Of a stretch of DNA of 64,000 nucleotides, positions 54,241-62,983 are shown piece after piece (the stretch's first letter is position 1; every line of letters starts with the position of its first letter). Source of the stretch: UBA7803 sp034522075 (lineage in GTDB: Bacteria; Pseudomonadota; Gammaproteobacteria; Pseudomonadales; Azotimanducaceae); assembly GCA_034522075.1 (NCBI GenBank), contig JAXHLO010000035.1, positions 186,001-250,000 on the forward strand, written 5' to 3'. Under the pieces are notes generated by a model, which searched no databases, was not told the DNA's origin, and saw only the letters and a list, made by a program, of their open reading frames with translations. The translations under genes were made by a program, and so were the position numbers.

Positions 54241-54545
54241 ATGAAACTCCACTTGGTCTTCTTCGCCGCGCTCGGCATCGGTGTGCTCGCTTGTGCCGAC
54301 AGCGACGAAGCCGCTGACGAACGTTCCGTTTCGGGCGCGCCGGCTCCGGAAGCCACCAGCGAACCAGCAACCCAATCGCGCCCGAATGGCTGCCGGACGC
54401 GAGTCCCCTACCCCGGATTTCAAACAGCTGGCGGATCGTTCCATCGGCAGCTACACGCCGGCTCCTGCAAGGAGTGACTGCAGCCGACCAGAAGGCTTTA
54501 CTTGCCGAGTATCGACAAGCCCTTGCTGCCGCCGGATTGCAGTAG
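54241..54545 (+). pseudogene. small lipoprotein, probably frameshifted
   Basis: ATG 54241 starts MKLHLVFFAALGIGVLACAD, a lipoprotein signal with lipobox VLAC (Cys18), then an acidic segment. After about 54380 the original frame gives an unlikely Arg/Gly-rich end. Another frame from about 54465 reads VTAADQKALLAEYRQALAAA and stops with TAG at 54543-54545, which looks like a genuine helical C-terminus. The protein would be about 100 residues. I do not recognise a family. Confidence 0.5.
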
Positions 54546-54561
54546 CCGAACAGCGCGCCTT

Positions 54562-54589
54562 AGATCGCGATCGGGAGATCGCTCCTACA
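54562..54589. repeat. truncated copy of the REP-like palindrome
   Basis: Bases 54565-54589 match 21225-21249 at 23 of 25 positions (TCGCGATC, then GGAGATCGCTCC). The left half is replaced by GATCGCGATC, itself a palindrome. It lies 18 bases beyond the isocitrate lyase stop, again between convergent genes. Confidence 0.6.
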
Positions 54590-54606
54590 TCAGTTATCGC
54601 ACGCGC

Positions 54607-56218
54607 TCAGAACTGATTCATGGTGTTGGCCGCACCACCCGCCAGCAGCGCCTTCTCGCCCAGGAAATACTCCTTGTGATCGTCGCCGATGTTGGAACCG
54701 GCCAGATCCTGGTGCTTCACAGCAGCCAGTTCACGGCGGATCTCCTGACGCTGTACCCCCAGCACGTAAGCCAGCATGCCTTCGTCACCGAAGTAGCCTT
54801 CGCCAGCGCATTGTCGGTGTGACAGTGCCGCGGTGTGGATAGGTCGGCAGGGTGATCAGGTGGTGGAAGATGCCGGCCCGCGGGCTGCGGCGTCGCGCTG
54901 GAAGGTGCTGGATCTGCTCGTCGGCGACCGCGATGCCAGTTCGCGAGTCGTCGTAGTCCGACGCCCATCAGCTTCGCGCGGTCTTAGGCGGATCCGGTAC
55001 TTGACATCCTTGCCGGCTTCCCAGTCTGTCGAACACCTGCTGGCGGAAGTTCAAGGTCCAGTTGAAGCGAGCGGGGAGTTGTTGTAGACCAGCTTGGCGT
55101 CCGGACGCTTGGTGCGAATGGCGTCCACCATGGCCGCGATCTGCTCCACGTTGGGCCGCTCGGTCTCGATCCACAGCAGGTCGGCGCCGTGCTCCAGGCT
55201 GGTCACGCAATCCAGCACCACCCGGTCGAAGCCGGTGTCCTCGCGGAAAGCGTAGAGCCCGTTGTCCAGGCGCTTGGGCTTGGCGAGCTGGCCTTTCTGG
55301 TGAATGGTCACGTCGCCGTCCTTCAGCTCGCTGACGTCATCGACCTCCTCGGCAGTCCAGGAAGCCATTGATACTGGTCGCCGAGATCGCCGGGCTCGCG
55401 GGCTGAACGGCGATCTGCTTGGTCAGGCCCGCACCGAGCGAGTCGGTGCGGGCGACGATGATGCCATTCTCGATGCCCAGCTCGAGGAACGCGTAACGCA
55501 CCGCGTTGATCTTCGAGATGAAGTCCTCGTGGGGCACGGTGACCTTGCCGGCCTGGTGGCCGCACTGCTTGGCGTCGGACACCTGGTTTTCGATCTGGAT
55601 GGCGCAGGCACCGGCCTCGATCATGCGCTTAGCCAGCAGATAAGTGGCTTCTTCGTTGCCGAAGCCGGCGTCGATGTCGGCAATGATGGGTACGACGTGG
55701 GTCTCGTAGTTGTCGATTCTGGCGATGATGTCGTCCACGTTTTTGCCGGCGGCGCGGGCTTCGTCGAGCTCCACGAAGATATGCCGCAGCTCGCGGGCAT
55801 CCGCCTGCTTGAGGAAGGTATAGATCTCCTCGATCAGGTCGGACACCGTAGTCTTCTCGTGCATGCTCTGATCAGGCAGCGGGCCGAACTTGGAGCGCAG
55901 CGCGGCCACCATCCAGCCGGACAGATAGATATAACGACGATCGGTCGTGCCGTGATGCTTCTTCACCGACATCATGGTCTGCTGGGCGATGAAACCGTGC
56001 CAGGCGCCCAGGGACTGGGTGTACTTGGTGTGATCCTTGTCGTAGGCCGCCATGTCGCGGCGCATGACGTCGGCCGTGTACTGGGCGATTTCGAGTCCGG
56101 TGGAGAAACGATTCTGCATGCGCATGCGCACGACGTACTCGGGATTGATGGCCCGCCACTCCTCCTTGTCCTGAATCTGAGCTTTCACTTCTTCAATCTG
56201 TTGCAGATAGGCAGACAT
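54607..56218 (-). pseudogene. aceA: isocitrate lyase, long form, multiple frameshifts
   Basis: The enzyme splits isocitrate into glyoxylate and succinate in the glyoxylate bypass. The N-terminal 285 residues are intact (MSAYLQQIEEVKAQIQDKEE; PLPDQSMHEKTTVSDLIEEI; QIENQVSDAKQCGHQAGKVT; GIIVARTDSLGAGLTKQIAV). Then pieces continue in other frames: EEVDDVSELKDGDVTIHQKG, LDCVTSLEHGADLLWIETER, LVYNNSP, FNWTLNFRQQVFD, GIFHHLITLPTY-like codons, and VLGVQRQEIRRELAAVKHQD to NTMNQF and TGA at 54607. The 537-codon span fits the roughly 530-residue Pseudomonas-type enzyme. Frame changes lie near 55370, 55080, 55000 and 54870. Confidence 0.85.
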
Positions 56219-56320
56219 GGCGTTTCCTGTAGGTAATGGCTGAGGTGGGAACGACAACGCCGGCAGCGGCCGCCCCGTGGAATGCGCGGCAAGTTACCAG
56301 CGATGGCGACACAAGAAAAT

Positions 56321-56346
56321 GGAATATCTGAAAATCAACATATTCC
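56321..56346. promoter_or_regulatory. inverted repeat upstream of isocitrate lyase
   Basis: A perfect 7-bp inverted repeat (GGAATAT at 56321-56327, ATATTCC at 56340-56346) lies in the only AT-rich stretch between the isocitrate lyase start (56218) and the hydrolase gene end (56363). It is a candidate operator or promoter element for the lyase gene. Confidence 0.35.
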
Positions 56347-56362
56347 GAAATGGAAAGGGTTA

Positions 56363-57331
56363 TCAATGCACCTGAGCCAGAAACTCCTTGAGCAGCGCAT
56401 TGGTTTCATCGGGCCGTTCCTGCTGTATCCAGTGCCCGGCGCCGTCGAGGATCTCGGCCAGATACAACCCCGGCAGCGTCTCGGCGAAAGCGTCGATGGC
56501 CGCGGCGCCCCACACCGTCGGGCCGTCCTTCGAGCCGCCGATGAACAATGACGGCTGGGTGATGGGCCGGCCGGCGAACGCCGCCAGGTCATGGAAATCC
56601 CGGTCCACGTTGCGATAGCGGGACAGCGGGCCGAAGAAGCCCGAATACTCGAACTCCCGGGTATAGACGTCCAGATCCGCTTGGGTCAGCCAGTCCGGCA
56701 TGGTCTGCGGATAGACGAACTTGTCCCTGAGCTGGCGGCCGGGTTCCACCCGGGAAATGTTGGGGCCATCGCGCACATCGCCGGACGCGCACCAGTAGAA
56801 GCCCAGCAGCCAGTTGCGCACGTCGGCTTCGATCTCCGCCTCGGCCCGGCCCACCTGCTGGAAGTATTCCACATAGAATTCCTCGTCGCCGGCAGCCGCC
56901 CGCATGCGCGCCGTCGGCGGCGGCGCCGAGGCCGGCGCCGGAGCGCTGTAAGGCACCGACAGGCCCGCCACGGCATGAAACAGGTCCGGACGCAGCAGCG
57001 CACAGGTCCAGGCGATAGGGGCACCCCAGTCGTGACCGATGATGACGGCACTCGAGCACTGCAACGCCTCCACCAGCCCGACCATGTCGCCCACGTGCTT
57101 GAGCATCCGGTAATCGTCCACCCGGGCCGGCTTGGCCGAGCGCCCGTAGCCGCGCACGTCCACGGCCACCACCCGATAGCCGGCGCCGGCCAGCAGCGGA
57201 ATCTGCCGGCGCCACGAGTACCAGGATTCGGGAAAGCCGTGCACCAGAATCACCGTGGGCCCCGTACCCTGCACCACGGCATGCTGGCGGATGCCGTTGG
57301 CCGTCACGGTCAAATGTTCCAGATCACTCAT
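56363..57331 (-). CDS. epoxide-hydrolase-like alpha/beta hydrolase
   Basis: This 322-residue protein has the soluble epoxide hydrolase pattern: LVHGFPESWYSWRRQIPLLA, VDVRGYGRSAKPARVDDYRM, nucleophile Asp in VIIGHDWGAPIAWTCALLRP, a cap domain of about 130 residues with the YTREFEYSGFFGPLSRYRN tyrosine region, and catalytic His in ILDGAGHWIQQERPDETNAL. It would open an epoxide with water; the substrate is unknown. The ATG at 57331 begins at the family start. It is divergent from a TetR gene, which may control it. Confidence 0.85.
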   Translation of the reverse strand: MSDLEHLTVTANGIRQHAVVQGTGPTVILVHGFPESWYSWRRQIPLLAGAGYRVVAVDVRGYGRSAKPARVDDYRMLKHVGDMVGLVEALQCSSAVIIGHDWGAPIAWTCALLRPDLFHAVAGLSVPYSAPAPASAPPPTARMRAAAGDEEFYVEYFQQVGRAEAEIEADVRNWLLGFYWCASGDVRDGPNISRVEPGRQLRDKFVYPQTMPDWLTQADLDVYTREFEYSGFFGPLSRYRNVDRDFHDLAAFAGRPITQPSLFIGGSKDGPTVWGAAAIDAFAETLPGLYLAEILDGAGHWIQQERPDETNALLKEFLAQVH

Positions 57332-57410
57332 AGATTCCAACCGGATGATGGCGAAAGCCGCATGAATGTGGCACAAAGTACACTGAATCCCAAGGGACCC
57401 GACCATTCGC

Positions 57411-58133
57411 ATGGCCACCCGAGAAGAGTCCAAAGCGAGACGCCGCCGCGCCATCGTTAGAGCGGCGCGGACCCTGATGCAGGAGACCGGCCAGCCCGGT
57501 TTCTCCATGCGCGCCCTGGCCGAGGCCGCCGGTGTCAGCATTGCCACGCCTTACAACCTGTTCGGCTCCAAGCAGGCGGTGATGTACGCCGTGCTGGACG
57601 CCGATCTGGCCGAATACCAGGAGCAGTTGGAGAACCTGGATGCCGACCAACTCGACGTCTTCTTCGAGGCGGTATCGCTGGCCGCATCGCTTTACTCCGA
57701 TGAACCCGGCTTCTACCGCGCCGTGCTGTTCGCCGCCTACAACGACGGCGGTACCGAGTTTCGCGCCATGTTCAGCGGACCGCGGCACGCCATGTGGCGC
57801 CGCCTGGTGAACAATGCGACGGCAGCGGGCCTGCTCGACGAGGCGGTGGAAGCCAACTCTTTCGCCATGAACCTGGGCCATATCTTCTTCTCCTGCATCA
57901 TCGAGTGGGTCAACGGCCTGTTGACCCTGGAGGAGATGGAAGCCCGGGTGCAGTATGGTTTTGCCGTCACCCTTCGCGGCATGGCCACGCCGGCCGGCAG
58001 CCAGCGGCTGCGCGAACGCGCCATCGAGCTGCAGAAACGCCTGAAGGTACTCTACAAACAGCGCCCGCGGCCCGCCGCCGACGCCGCACCATTGCACACG
58101 GTGATCGCCGCCGCAGCGAACGGCGCCCGCTGA
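57411..58133 (+). CDS. TetR/AcrR family transcriptional regulator
   Basis: This 240-residue protein has an N-terminal TetR HTH (RRAIVRAARTLMQETGQPGF, then SMRALAEAAGVSIATPYNLF with GSKQAVMYAVLDADL). A C-terminal ligand domain of about 170 residues follows. It begins 79 bases from the divergent epoxide-hydrolase start, the usual arrangement for local repression. It is convergent with the amidohydrolase gene, so it may control that gene too. Confidence 0.87.
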   Translation: MATREESKARRRRAIVRAARTLMQETGQPGFSMRALAEAAGVSIATPYNLFGSKQAVMYAVLDADLAEYQEQLENLDADQLDVFFEAVSLAASLYSDEPGFYRAVLFAAYNDGGTEFRAMFSGPRHAMWRRLVNNATAAGLLDEAVEANSFAMNLGHIFFSCIIEWVNGLLTLEEMEARVQYGFAVTLRGMATPAGSQRLRERAIELQKRLKVLYKQRPRPAADAAPLHTVIAAAANGAR

Positions 58134-58151
58134 CGCCGCGCGGTACCTCGA

Positions 58152-59318
58152 TCATGTCGCCGAGGCAACGCCTTGCGCAACATTCTCCAGCCGATAAATG
58201 CGCTTGACGTTGTCGCCGAGCACCTTGGCCCGCGTCTGCGGCGAGAGCTGTTCGGCATAGCGCTTCAGGTCGTCCACCCAGGTATGCGGATGATCCGGAT
58301 GCGGATAGTCGGTGGCCCACATGAAGCAGTCCGCGCCCACGTGATCGATGATGTGCGGCGCGGCGGTCTCGTCCGGATCGCCGGAGATGAAACACTGCCG
58401 GCGGAACAGCTCGGTGGCGCTGGTGCGCTCGAGATGCAGTGATTGGCTGAAGGCATCCAGCCGGTCGAGCATGGCGCCGATCCACCCGGAGCCCGCCTCC
58501 AGGACCCCCAGACGCAATGCCGGGAAACGCTCCAGGGTTCCCAGGGAAAAGAACGAAATCAGCGCCTGCTGGACGATGCTGCGCAGCCAGATGGCCTCAC
58601 CCCAGGCCCGCCCCGCCCGCGGCCAGTCGAATATGCCTTCGGCAGCGCCGTGAGGGGTAAAGGTTGGATGAATGGCCAGCGGCACGTCCAGCTCACAGCA
58701 TTTGGCGAACAGCACATCGTGATCGGAATGGCCGTGGATGACCCGTTTGTGGTTGAACGGATTCACCCAGGCGCCGCGGCAGCCGTCTTTCACCGCCCGT
58801 TCCAGTTCCGCCGCCGAGCCTTCCGGGTCGAGCAGAGTGAGCATGGCAATGGGCACCAGGCGGCCGCCGGAATCCCGGCAGAAATCGGCGATCCAGCGGT
58901 TGTAGGCACGGGCATAGGCCAGACTCAGCTGCGGATCGGTGAGTTCCACTTCCCACAGCAGACACAACGTGGGATAGAGCAGGCTGATCTCCAGGTTTTC
59001 CTGATCCATCAGCGACAGCCGCTCGCCGGCGTCGCAGGAGCCGAAGGGCATGTTATCGGCATAGCGGCGCTCGGGACTGGGCCGCAGGTCTTCCTCGCCC
59101 ATGGCGCCGAGCACACCCAGGGAACCCCGGTTGGTCCGCGCGGACGGCGTGCCGTCGATTTCCAGGTACTCGTAGCCCTCGTCGTCCACGTCGATGCGCA
59201 GGGCCCGCGGGCGATACCTGGCCTCCAGGTAGTTGTCCCACAGATCCGGCGGTTCCAGCACGTGGCCGTCGGCATCCACGGTTCCCGGATACGGAAAACG
59301 TTTGATCTCGTAGGCCAT
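58152..59318 (-). CDS. metal-dependent amidohydrolase (amidohydrolase_2 family)
   Basis: This 388-residue protein has VDADGHVLEPPDLWDNYLEA near the start (the family D-x-D/x-H/GH variant), LAYARAYNRWIADFCRDSGG, GAWVNPFNHKRVIHG, DVPLAIHPTFTPHGAAEGIF, and the C-terminal DCFMWATDYPHPDHPHTWVD segment whose Asp and His residues bind the metal. It would hydrolyse or decarboxylate an organic acid; no exact substrate is evident. It is convergent with the TetR gene and divergent from cysJ. Confidence 0.85.
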   Translation of the reverse strand: MAYEIKRFPYPGTVDADGHVLEPPDLWDNYLEARYRPRALRIDVDDEGYEYLEIDGTPSARTNRGSLGVLGAMGEEDLRPSPERRYADNMPFGSCDAGERLSLMDQENLEISLLYPTLCLLWEVELTDPQLSLAYARAYNRWIADFCRDSGGRLVPIAMLTLLDPEGSAAELERAVKDGCRGAWVNPFNHKRVIHGHSDHDVLFAKCCELDVPLAIHPTFTPHGAAEGIFDWPRAGRAWGEAIWLRSIVQQALISFFSLGTLERFPALRLGVLEAGSGWIGAMLDRLDAFSQSLHLERTSATELFRRQCFISGDPDETAAPHIIDHVGADCFMWATDYPHPDHPHTWVDDLKRYAEQLSPQTRAKVLGDNVKRIYRLENVAQGVASAT

Positions 59319-59403
59319 GGTCTCTCCCCTCCTGGCTGGCTGCAGAGCTTATATTGAAACAGATTTTAATTTAACTGTGTGAGCGTGTGGCCGCGAGCCT
59401 GTG

Positions 59404-59462
59404 CCCGCGAGCCTAGGCTCGGGGGTTATTTGCTTGTAGCCAATCAATCCTTCCCTCGCGGG
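59404..59462 (+). promoter_or_regulatory. structured leader with nested palindromes upstream of cysJ
   Basis: An 8-bp inverted repeat (CCCGCGAG at 59404-59411, CTCGCGGG at 59455-59462) encloses a perfect 14-bp palindrome (CGAGCCTAGGCTCG at 59408-59421). The AT-rich promoter-like stretch lies upstream near 59345-59375, so this could form in the 5' leader of the cysJIH transcript. Its role is unknown. Confidence 0.35.
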
Positions 59463-59514
59463 CGCGCCCTGACTAACTTGCCCAGCTACCCAAGCAACCC
59501 GGTGTCATACCGTC

Positions 59515-61311
59515 GTGTCCGTATCGGCCCTGAAGAAATCGCCACCCGCCGCCGACGAGCGCCTGCTCGCCGACCTCAATGGCCTGGCCGGACGCCTCGA
59601 CCAGCAACAGCTCTGGTGGGCCAGCGGCTACCTGGCCGGGCTGGCCGCCGCGCAGCCGGGCGGCGCCCAGACTCCGGCCGCGCAGGATGCCCCAGCCGTC
59701 ACCTGGTCGATGTTCTATGCCACCGAGACCGGCAACTGCCGCAGCATCGCCGACGAGCTGGTGGCCGAGGCACAGGCTCTGGGCGCCGACGCCCGGGCCG
59801 TGGACCTGGCAGATTTCCGCCCGGCACAGCTCAAGAAGGAATCTCACGCCCTGTTCGTGGTGGCCACCCACGGCCTCGGTGATCCGCCGGACGGCACCGA
59901 GGCGTTTTTCGAGTTCGTTCTCGGCGACCGCGGCCCCAGACTGGACCACCTGAGCTACGCCGTACTGGCTCTGGGCGACAGCAGCTACGAGGACTTCTGC
60001 GAAACCGGCCGGCAGCTCGATGAGCGGCTGGCGGAACTGGGTGCGACGCGCCTGGAACCGCGCATGGAGTGCGATGTGGACTTCGAGGCGCCCAGCGAAG
60101 CCTGGCAGCAACAGGTGCTCGAGCACGTGCGCCAGGCCCGGGACGCCGAACAGGCATCGCCAGCCGCCGGCGCGCCCCATCTGGTGCCCATCACTACGCG
60201 CAGCCACTCGCGCAAAGATCCATTCTACGCCCAGGTGCTGGAGAATCTGCCCATCACCGGCCCCGGCTCCAGCAAGGACGTGCGCCACGTGGTGCTGAGC
60301 CTGGAGGACAGCGGACTGACCTATCAGCCCGGCGACGCCCTGGGCATCTGGCCCACCAATCCGCCGCCGCTGGTGGCGCAATTCCTCGATCTGCTGGGCC
60401 TGGACGCCGCAGCCAGCGTGACCCTGGGCGATGAAGCCATGACCCTGGGCCACGCCCTCGGCCACCGACTCGAACTCACCCTGCTCGGCCGCGGTTTCCT
60501 GGAAGACTTTGCCCGGCGTTTCACCATCGAGCCGCTCACCGCCATGCTCGATGCGCAGGACCGCACGATGCTGAACGCCTACATGGCCGACCGGCAGATC
60601 ATCGACGTGCTGCACGACCACCCGGCGCCGTTCACCGCCCAGGCCCTGGCCGACAGCCTCAAGCGGCTGACGCCGCGCCTGTATTCCATCGCCTCGAGCC
60701 TCGACGCCAACCCCGACGAAGTTCACGTCACCGTGGGCGTGGTGCGCTACACGGCCTTCGACCGGGAGCACTTCGGCAGCGCGTCGAACTACCTGGCCGA
60801 GCCCGGTGAAACCGTGCCCGTGTATATCGCGCCCAATCCGCGGTTCCGTCTGCCGGAGGATGCCGCCGCACCGGTGGTCATGATCGGCGCCGGCACCGGC
60901 GTCGCCCCCTACCGAGCCTTCCTGGAAGAGCGGGAAACGGTGGGCGCCGACGGCGACAACTGGCTGTTCTTCGGCGACCGTAACTTCACCTCGGATTTCC
61001 TCTATCAGGTGGAGTGGGCCCGCTACCGCCAGGACGGCCTGCTGACCCGCCACGATGTGGCCTTCTCCCGCGACCAGGCCGGGAAAGTCTACGTTCAGGA
61101 CCGCCTCCGCGAACGCGGCACGGAGTTGTTCGAGTGGCTGGAGCGCGGCGCTCACCTCTACGTCTGCGGCGATGCCAATCACATGGCGCCGGACGTGCAC
61201 GAGGCGCTGCTCGACATCATCGAGGCGGGGCTCGGCAGAGACCGTGAAGCCGCCGCGGCCTACCTGAACGATCTCAAGCAAAGCAACCGCTATCAGCGCG
61301 ACGTGTACTGA
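59515..61311 (+). CDS. cysJ: NADPH sulfite reductase flavoprotein subunit
   Basis: This 598-residue diflavin reductase passes electrons from NADPH through FAD and FMN to the CysI haem subunit. It has an N-terminal flavodoxin domain (WSMFYATETGNCRSIADELV; FVVATHGLGDPPDGTEAFFE; VLALGDSSYEDFCETGRQLD), a linker, the FAD domain (RLYSIASSLDANPDEVHVTV) and the NADPH domain (MIGAGTGVAPYRAFLEERET; KVYVQDRLRERGTELFEWLE). The start is GTG at 59515, which gives a family-typical length. cysI follows after one base. Confidence 0.92.
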   Translation: MSVSALKKSPPAADERLLADLNGLAGRLDQQQLWWASGYLAGLAAAQPGGAQTPAAQDAPAVTWSMFYATETGNCRSIADELVAEAQALGADARAVDLADFRPAQLKKESHALFVVATHGLGDPPDGTEAFFEFVLGDRGPRLDHLSYAVLALGDSSYEDFCETGRQLDERLAELGATRLEPRMECDVDFEAPSEAWQQQVLEHVRQARDAEQASPAAGAPHLVPITTRSHSRKDPFYAQVLENLPITGPGSSKDVRHVVLSLEDSGLTYQPGDALGIWPTNPPPLVAQFLDLLGLDAAASVTLGDEAMTLGHALGHRLELTLLGRGFLEDFARRFTIEPLTAMLDAQDRTMLNAYMADRQIIDVLHDHPAPFTAQALADSLKRLTPRLYSIASSLDANPDEVHVTVGVVRYTAFDREHFGSASNYLAEPGETVPVYIAPNPRFRLPEDAAAPVVMIGAGTGVAPYRAFLEERETVGADGDNWLFFGDRNFTSDFLYQVEWARYRQDGLLTRHDVAFSRDQAGKVYVQDRLRERGTELFEWLERGAHLYVCGDANHMAPDVHEALLDIIEAGLGRDREAAAAYLNDLKQSNRYQRDVY

Positions 61312-61312
61312 C

Positions 61313-62983
61313 ATGAGCAGCAACGCCGAGCGCGACGACGTTTCGCCGGTGGAAGTCATCAAGCTGAACAGCAACTTCCTGCGCGGCACCATCGAGCAGG
61401 GCCTGGCCGACCCCCTCACCGGCGCCATATCCGAGGCCGACGGCACCCTGACCAAGTTTCATGGCACCTACATGCAGGATGACCGTGACGTGCGCAGCGA
61501 CCGGGCCCGCCGCAAGCTCGAACCGGCCTACAGCTTCATGGTGCGGGCGCGGATTTCCGGCGGCATCGTCAGCCCCGCGCAGTGGCTCAAGCTCGACGAG
61601 CTGGCCCGCGATCACGCCAACGGCTCCATCCGCGTCACCACGCGGCAGACCTTTCAGTTCCACGGCGTAGTCAAGCGCGACCTGAAGGCCACCATCCGCC
61701 GCATCAACGACATGATGCTGTCGACCATCGCCGCCTGCGGCGACGTGAACCGCAACGTCATGTGCACGCCCTCAGCCGAGCTGAGCCGCGTACACGCCGA
61801 TGCCGTGGCGGTGGCCGAGGACATCTCCCGCGAGCTGACGCCGCAGACGGGTGCCTATCACGAACTGTGGCTGGACGGCGAGCGGGTGACCCCGGCGGCC
61901 GACGAAGAGCCGGTCTACGGCCCCACCTACCTGCCGCGCAAATTCAAGATCGCCATCGCCATCCCGCCGTGGAACGACGTGGACGTCTTCGCCCACGACG
62001 TAGGCTTCATCGCCATCGAGCGCGACGGCGAGCTGGCCGGTTTCAACGTCACCGCCGGCGGCGGCATGGGCGTGACCCACGGCGATGCCGCCACCTATCC
62101 CCGGCTCGGCACCGTGCTCGGCACCTGCCGCGTCGATCAGGCCGTGGCCGTGGCGGAACAGATCATGTGCGTTCAGCGCGACTTCGGCGACCGCCGCGAG
62201 CGCAAGCACGCACGACTGAAGTACACCATCGACGACCGCGGCGTAGACTGGTTCAAAGGTGAACTGGAAGCGCGCCTCGGCTTCGAGCTGGGGCCGCAGG
62301 TACCTTTCGAATTCCAGCACAACGGCGACCGCTTCGGCTGGCAGCAGGATGCCGACGGCTACTGGCACCTGACCCTGTTCATTCCTGGCGGGCGCATCAT
62401 CGACCGCGATGACCGGGCGCTCCTGACCGGCACCCGCGAACTGGCCCGCGTGCACCGCGGCGAGTTCCGGTTCACACCGAATCAGAACCTCATCGTCGCC
62501 CGGGTCGCCCAGGCAGACAAGGCCGCGATCGAGGAACTGGCCGCCCGCCACGGACTGGATGCCGGACAGAGCCTGCGGCCGGTGGAGCGCGATGCCATGG
62601 CCTGCGTGGCCCTGCCCACCTGCGGCCTGGCCATGGCCGAGGCAGAGCGCTATCTGCCCGACTTCCTGACCCGCCTCGGCACAGTACTCGAGCGCCACGG
62701 CCTGGCCGACGAGCCGCTGACCGTGCGCATCACCGGCTGCCCCAACGGCTGCGCCCGCCCCTATGTGGCAGAGATTGCCCTGGTGGGCAAAGCGCCCGGC
62801 CGCTACAACCTGATGCTCGGCGGTGACCGCCTGGGCCGGCGCCTGAACAGCCTGTATCAGGAAAACCTGAGCGAGGAACGCATCCTCGAGATTCTCGACG
62901 GCATGCTCGGGCGCTATGCGGAGCAGCGCCGCGCCGGCGAACCCTTCGGCGACTACTACCGCCGGCTGGAGGACCAGGCATGA
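61313..62983 (+). CDS. cysI: sulfite reductase haemoprotein subunit
   Basis: This 556-residue siroheme/4Fe-4S enzyme reduces sulfite to sulfide. Motifs seen are LAREHANGSIRVTTRQTFQF-type (here ARDHANGSIRVTTRQTFQFH), IAACGDVNRNVMCTPSAELS, the sulfite-contacting block KYTIDDRGVDWFKGELEARL, and the cluster cysteines in CVALPTCGLAMAEAE and ITGCPNGCARPYVAEIALVG. The stop overlaps cysH by 4 bases (ATGA). Confidence 0.93.
   Translation: MSSNAERDDVSPVEVIKLNSNFLRGTIEQGLADPLTGAISEADGTLTKFHGTYMQDDRDVRSDRARRKLEPAYSFMVRARISGGIVSPAQWLKLDELARDHANGSIRVTTRQTFQFHGVVKRDLKATIRRINDMMLSTIAACGDVNRNVMCTPSAELSRVHADAVAVAEDISRELTPQTGAYHELWLDGERVTPAADEEPVYGPTYLPRKFKIAIAIPPWNDVDVFAHDVGFIAIERDGELAGFNVTAGGGMGVTHGDAATYPRLGTVLGTCRVDQAVAVAEQIMCVQRDFGDRRERKHARLKYTIDDRGVDWFKGELEARLGFELGPQVPFEFQHNGDRFGWQQDADGYWHLTLFIPGGRIIDRDDRALLTGTRELARVHRGEFRFTPNQNLIVARVAQADKAAIEELAARHGLDAGQSLRPVERDAMACVALPTCGLAMAEAERYLPDFLTRLGTVLERHGLADEPLTVRITGCPNGCARPYVAEIALVGKAPGRYNLMLGGDRLGRRLNSLYQENLSEERILEILDGMLGRYAEQRRAGEPFGDYYRRLEDQA

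Noticed and set aside
59473..61455. 660-codon open frame antisense to cysJ
   Set aside because: It lies fully opposite a clear diflavin reductase and has the Gly/Val/His-rich composition of an antisense frame in high-GC DNA.
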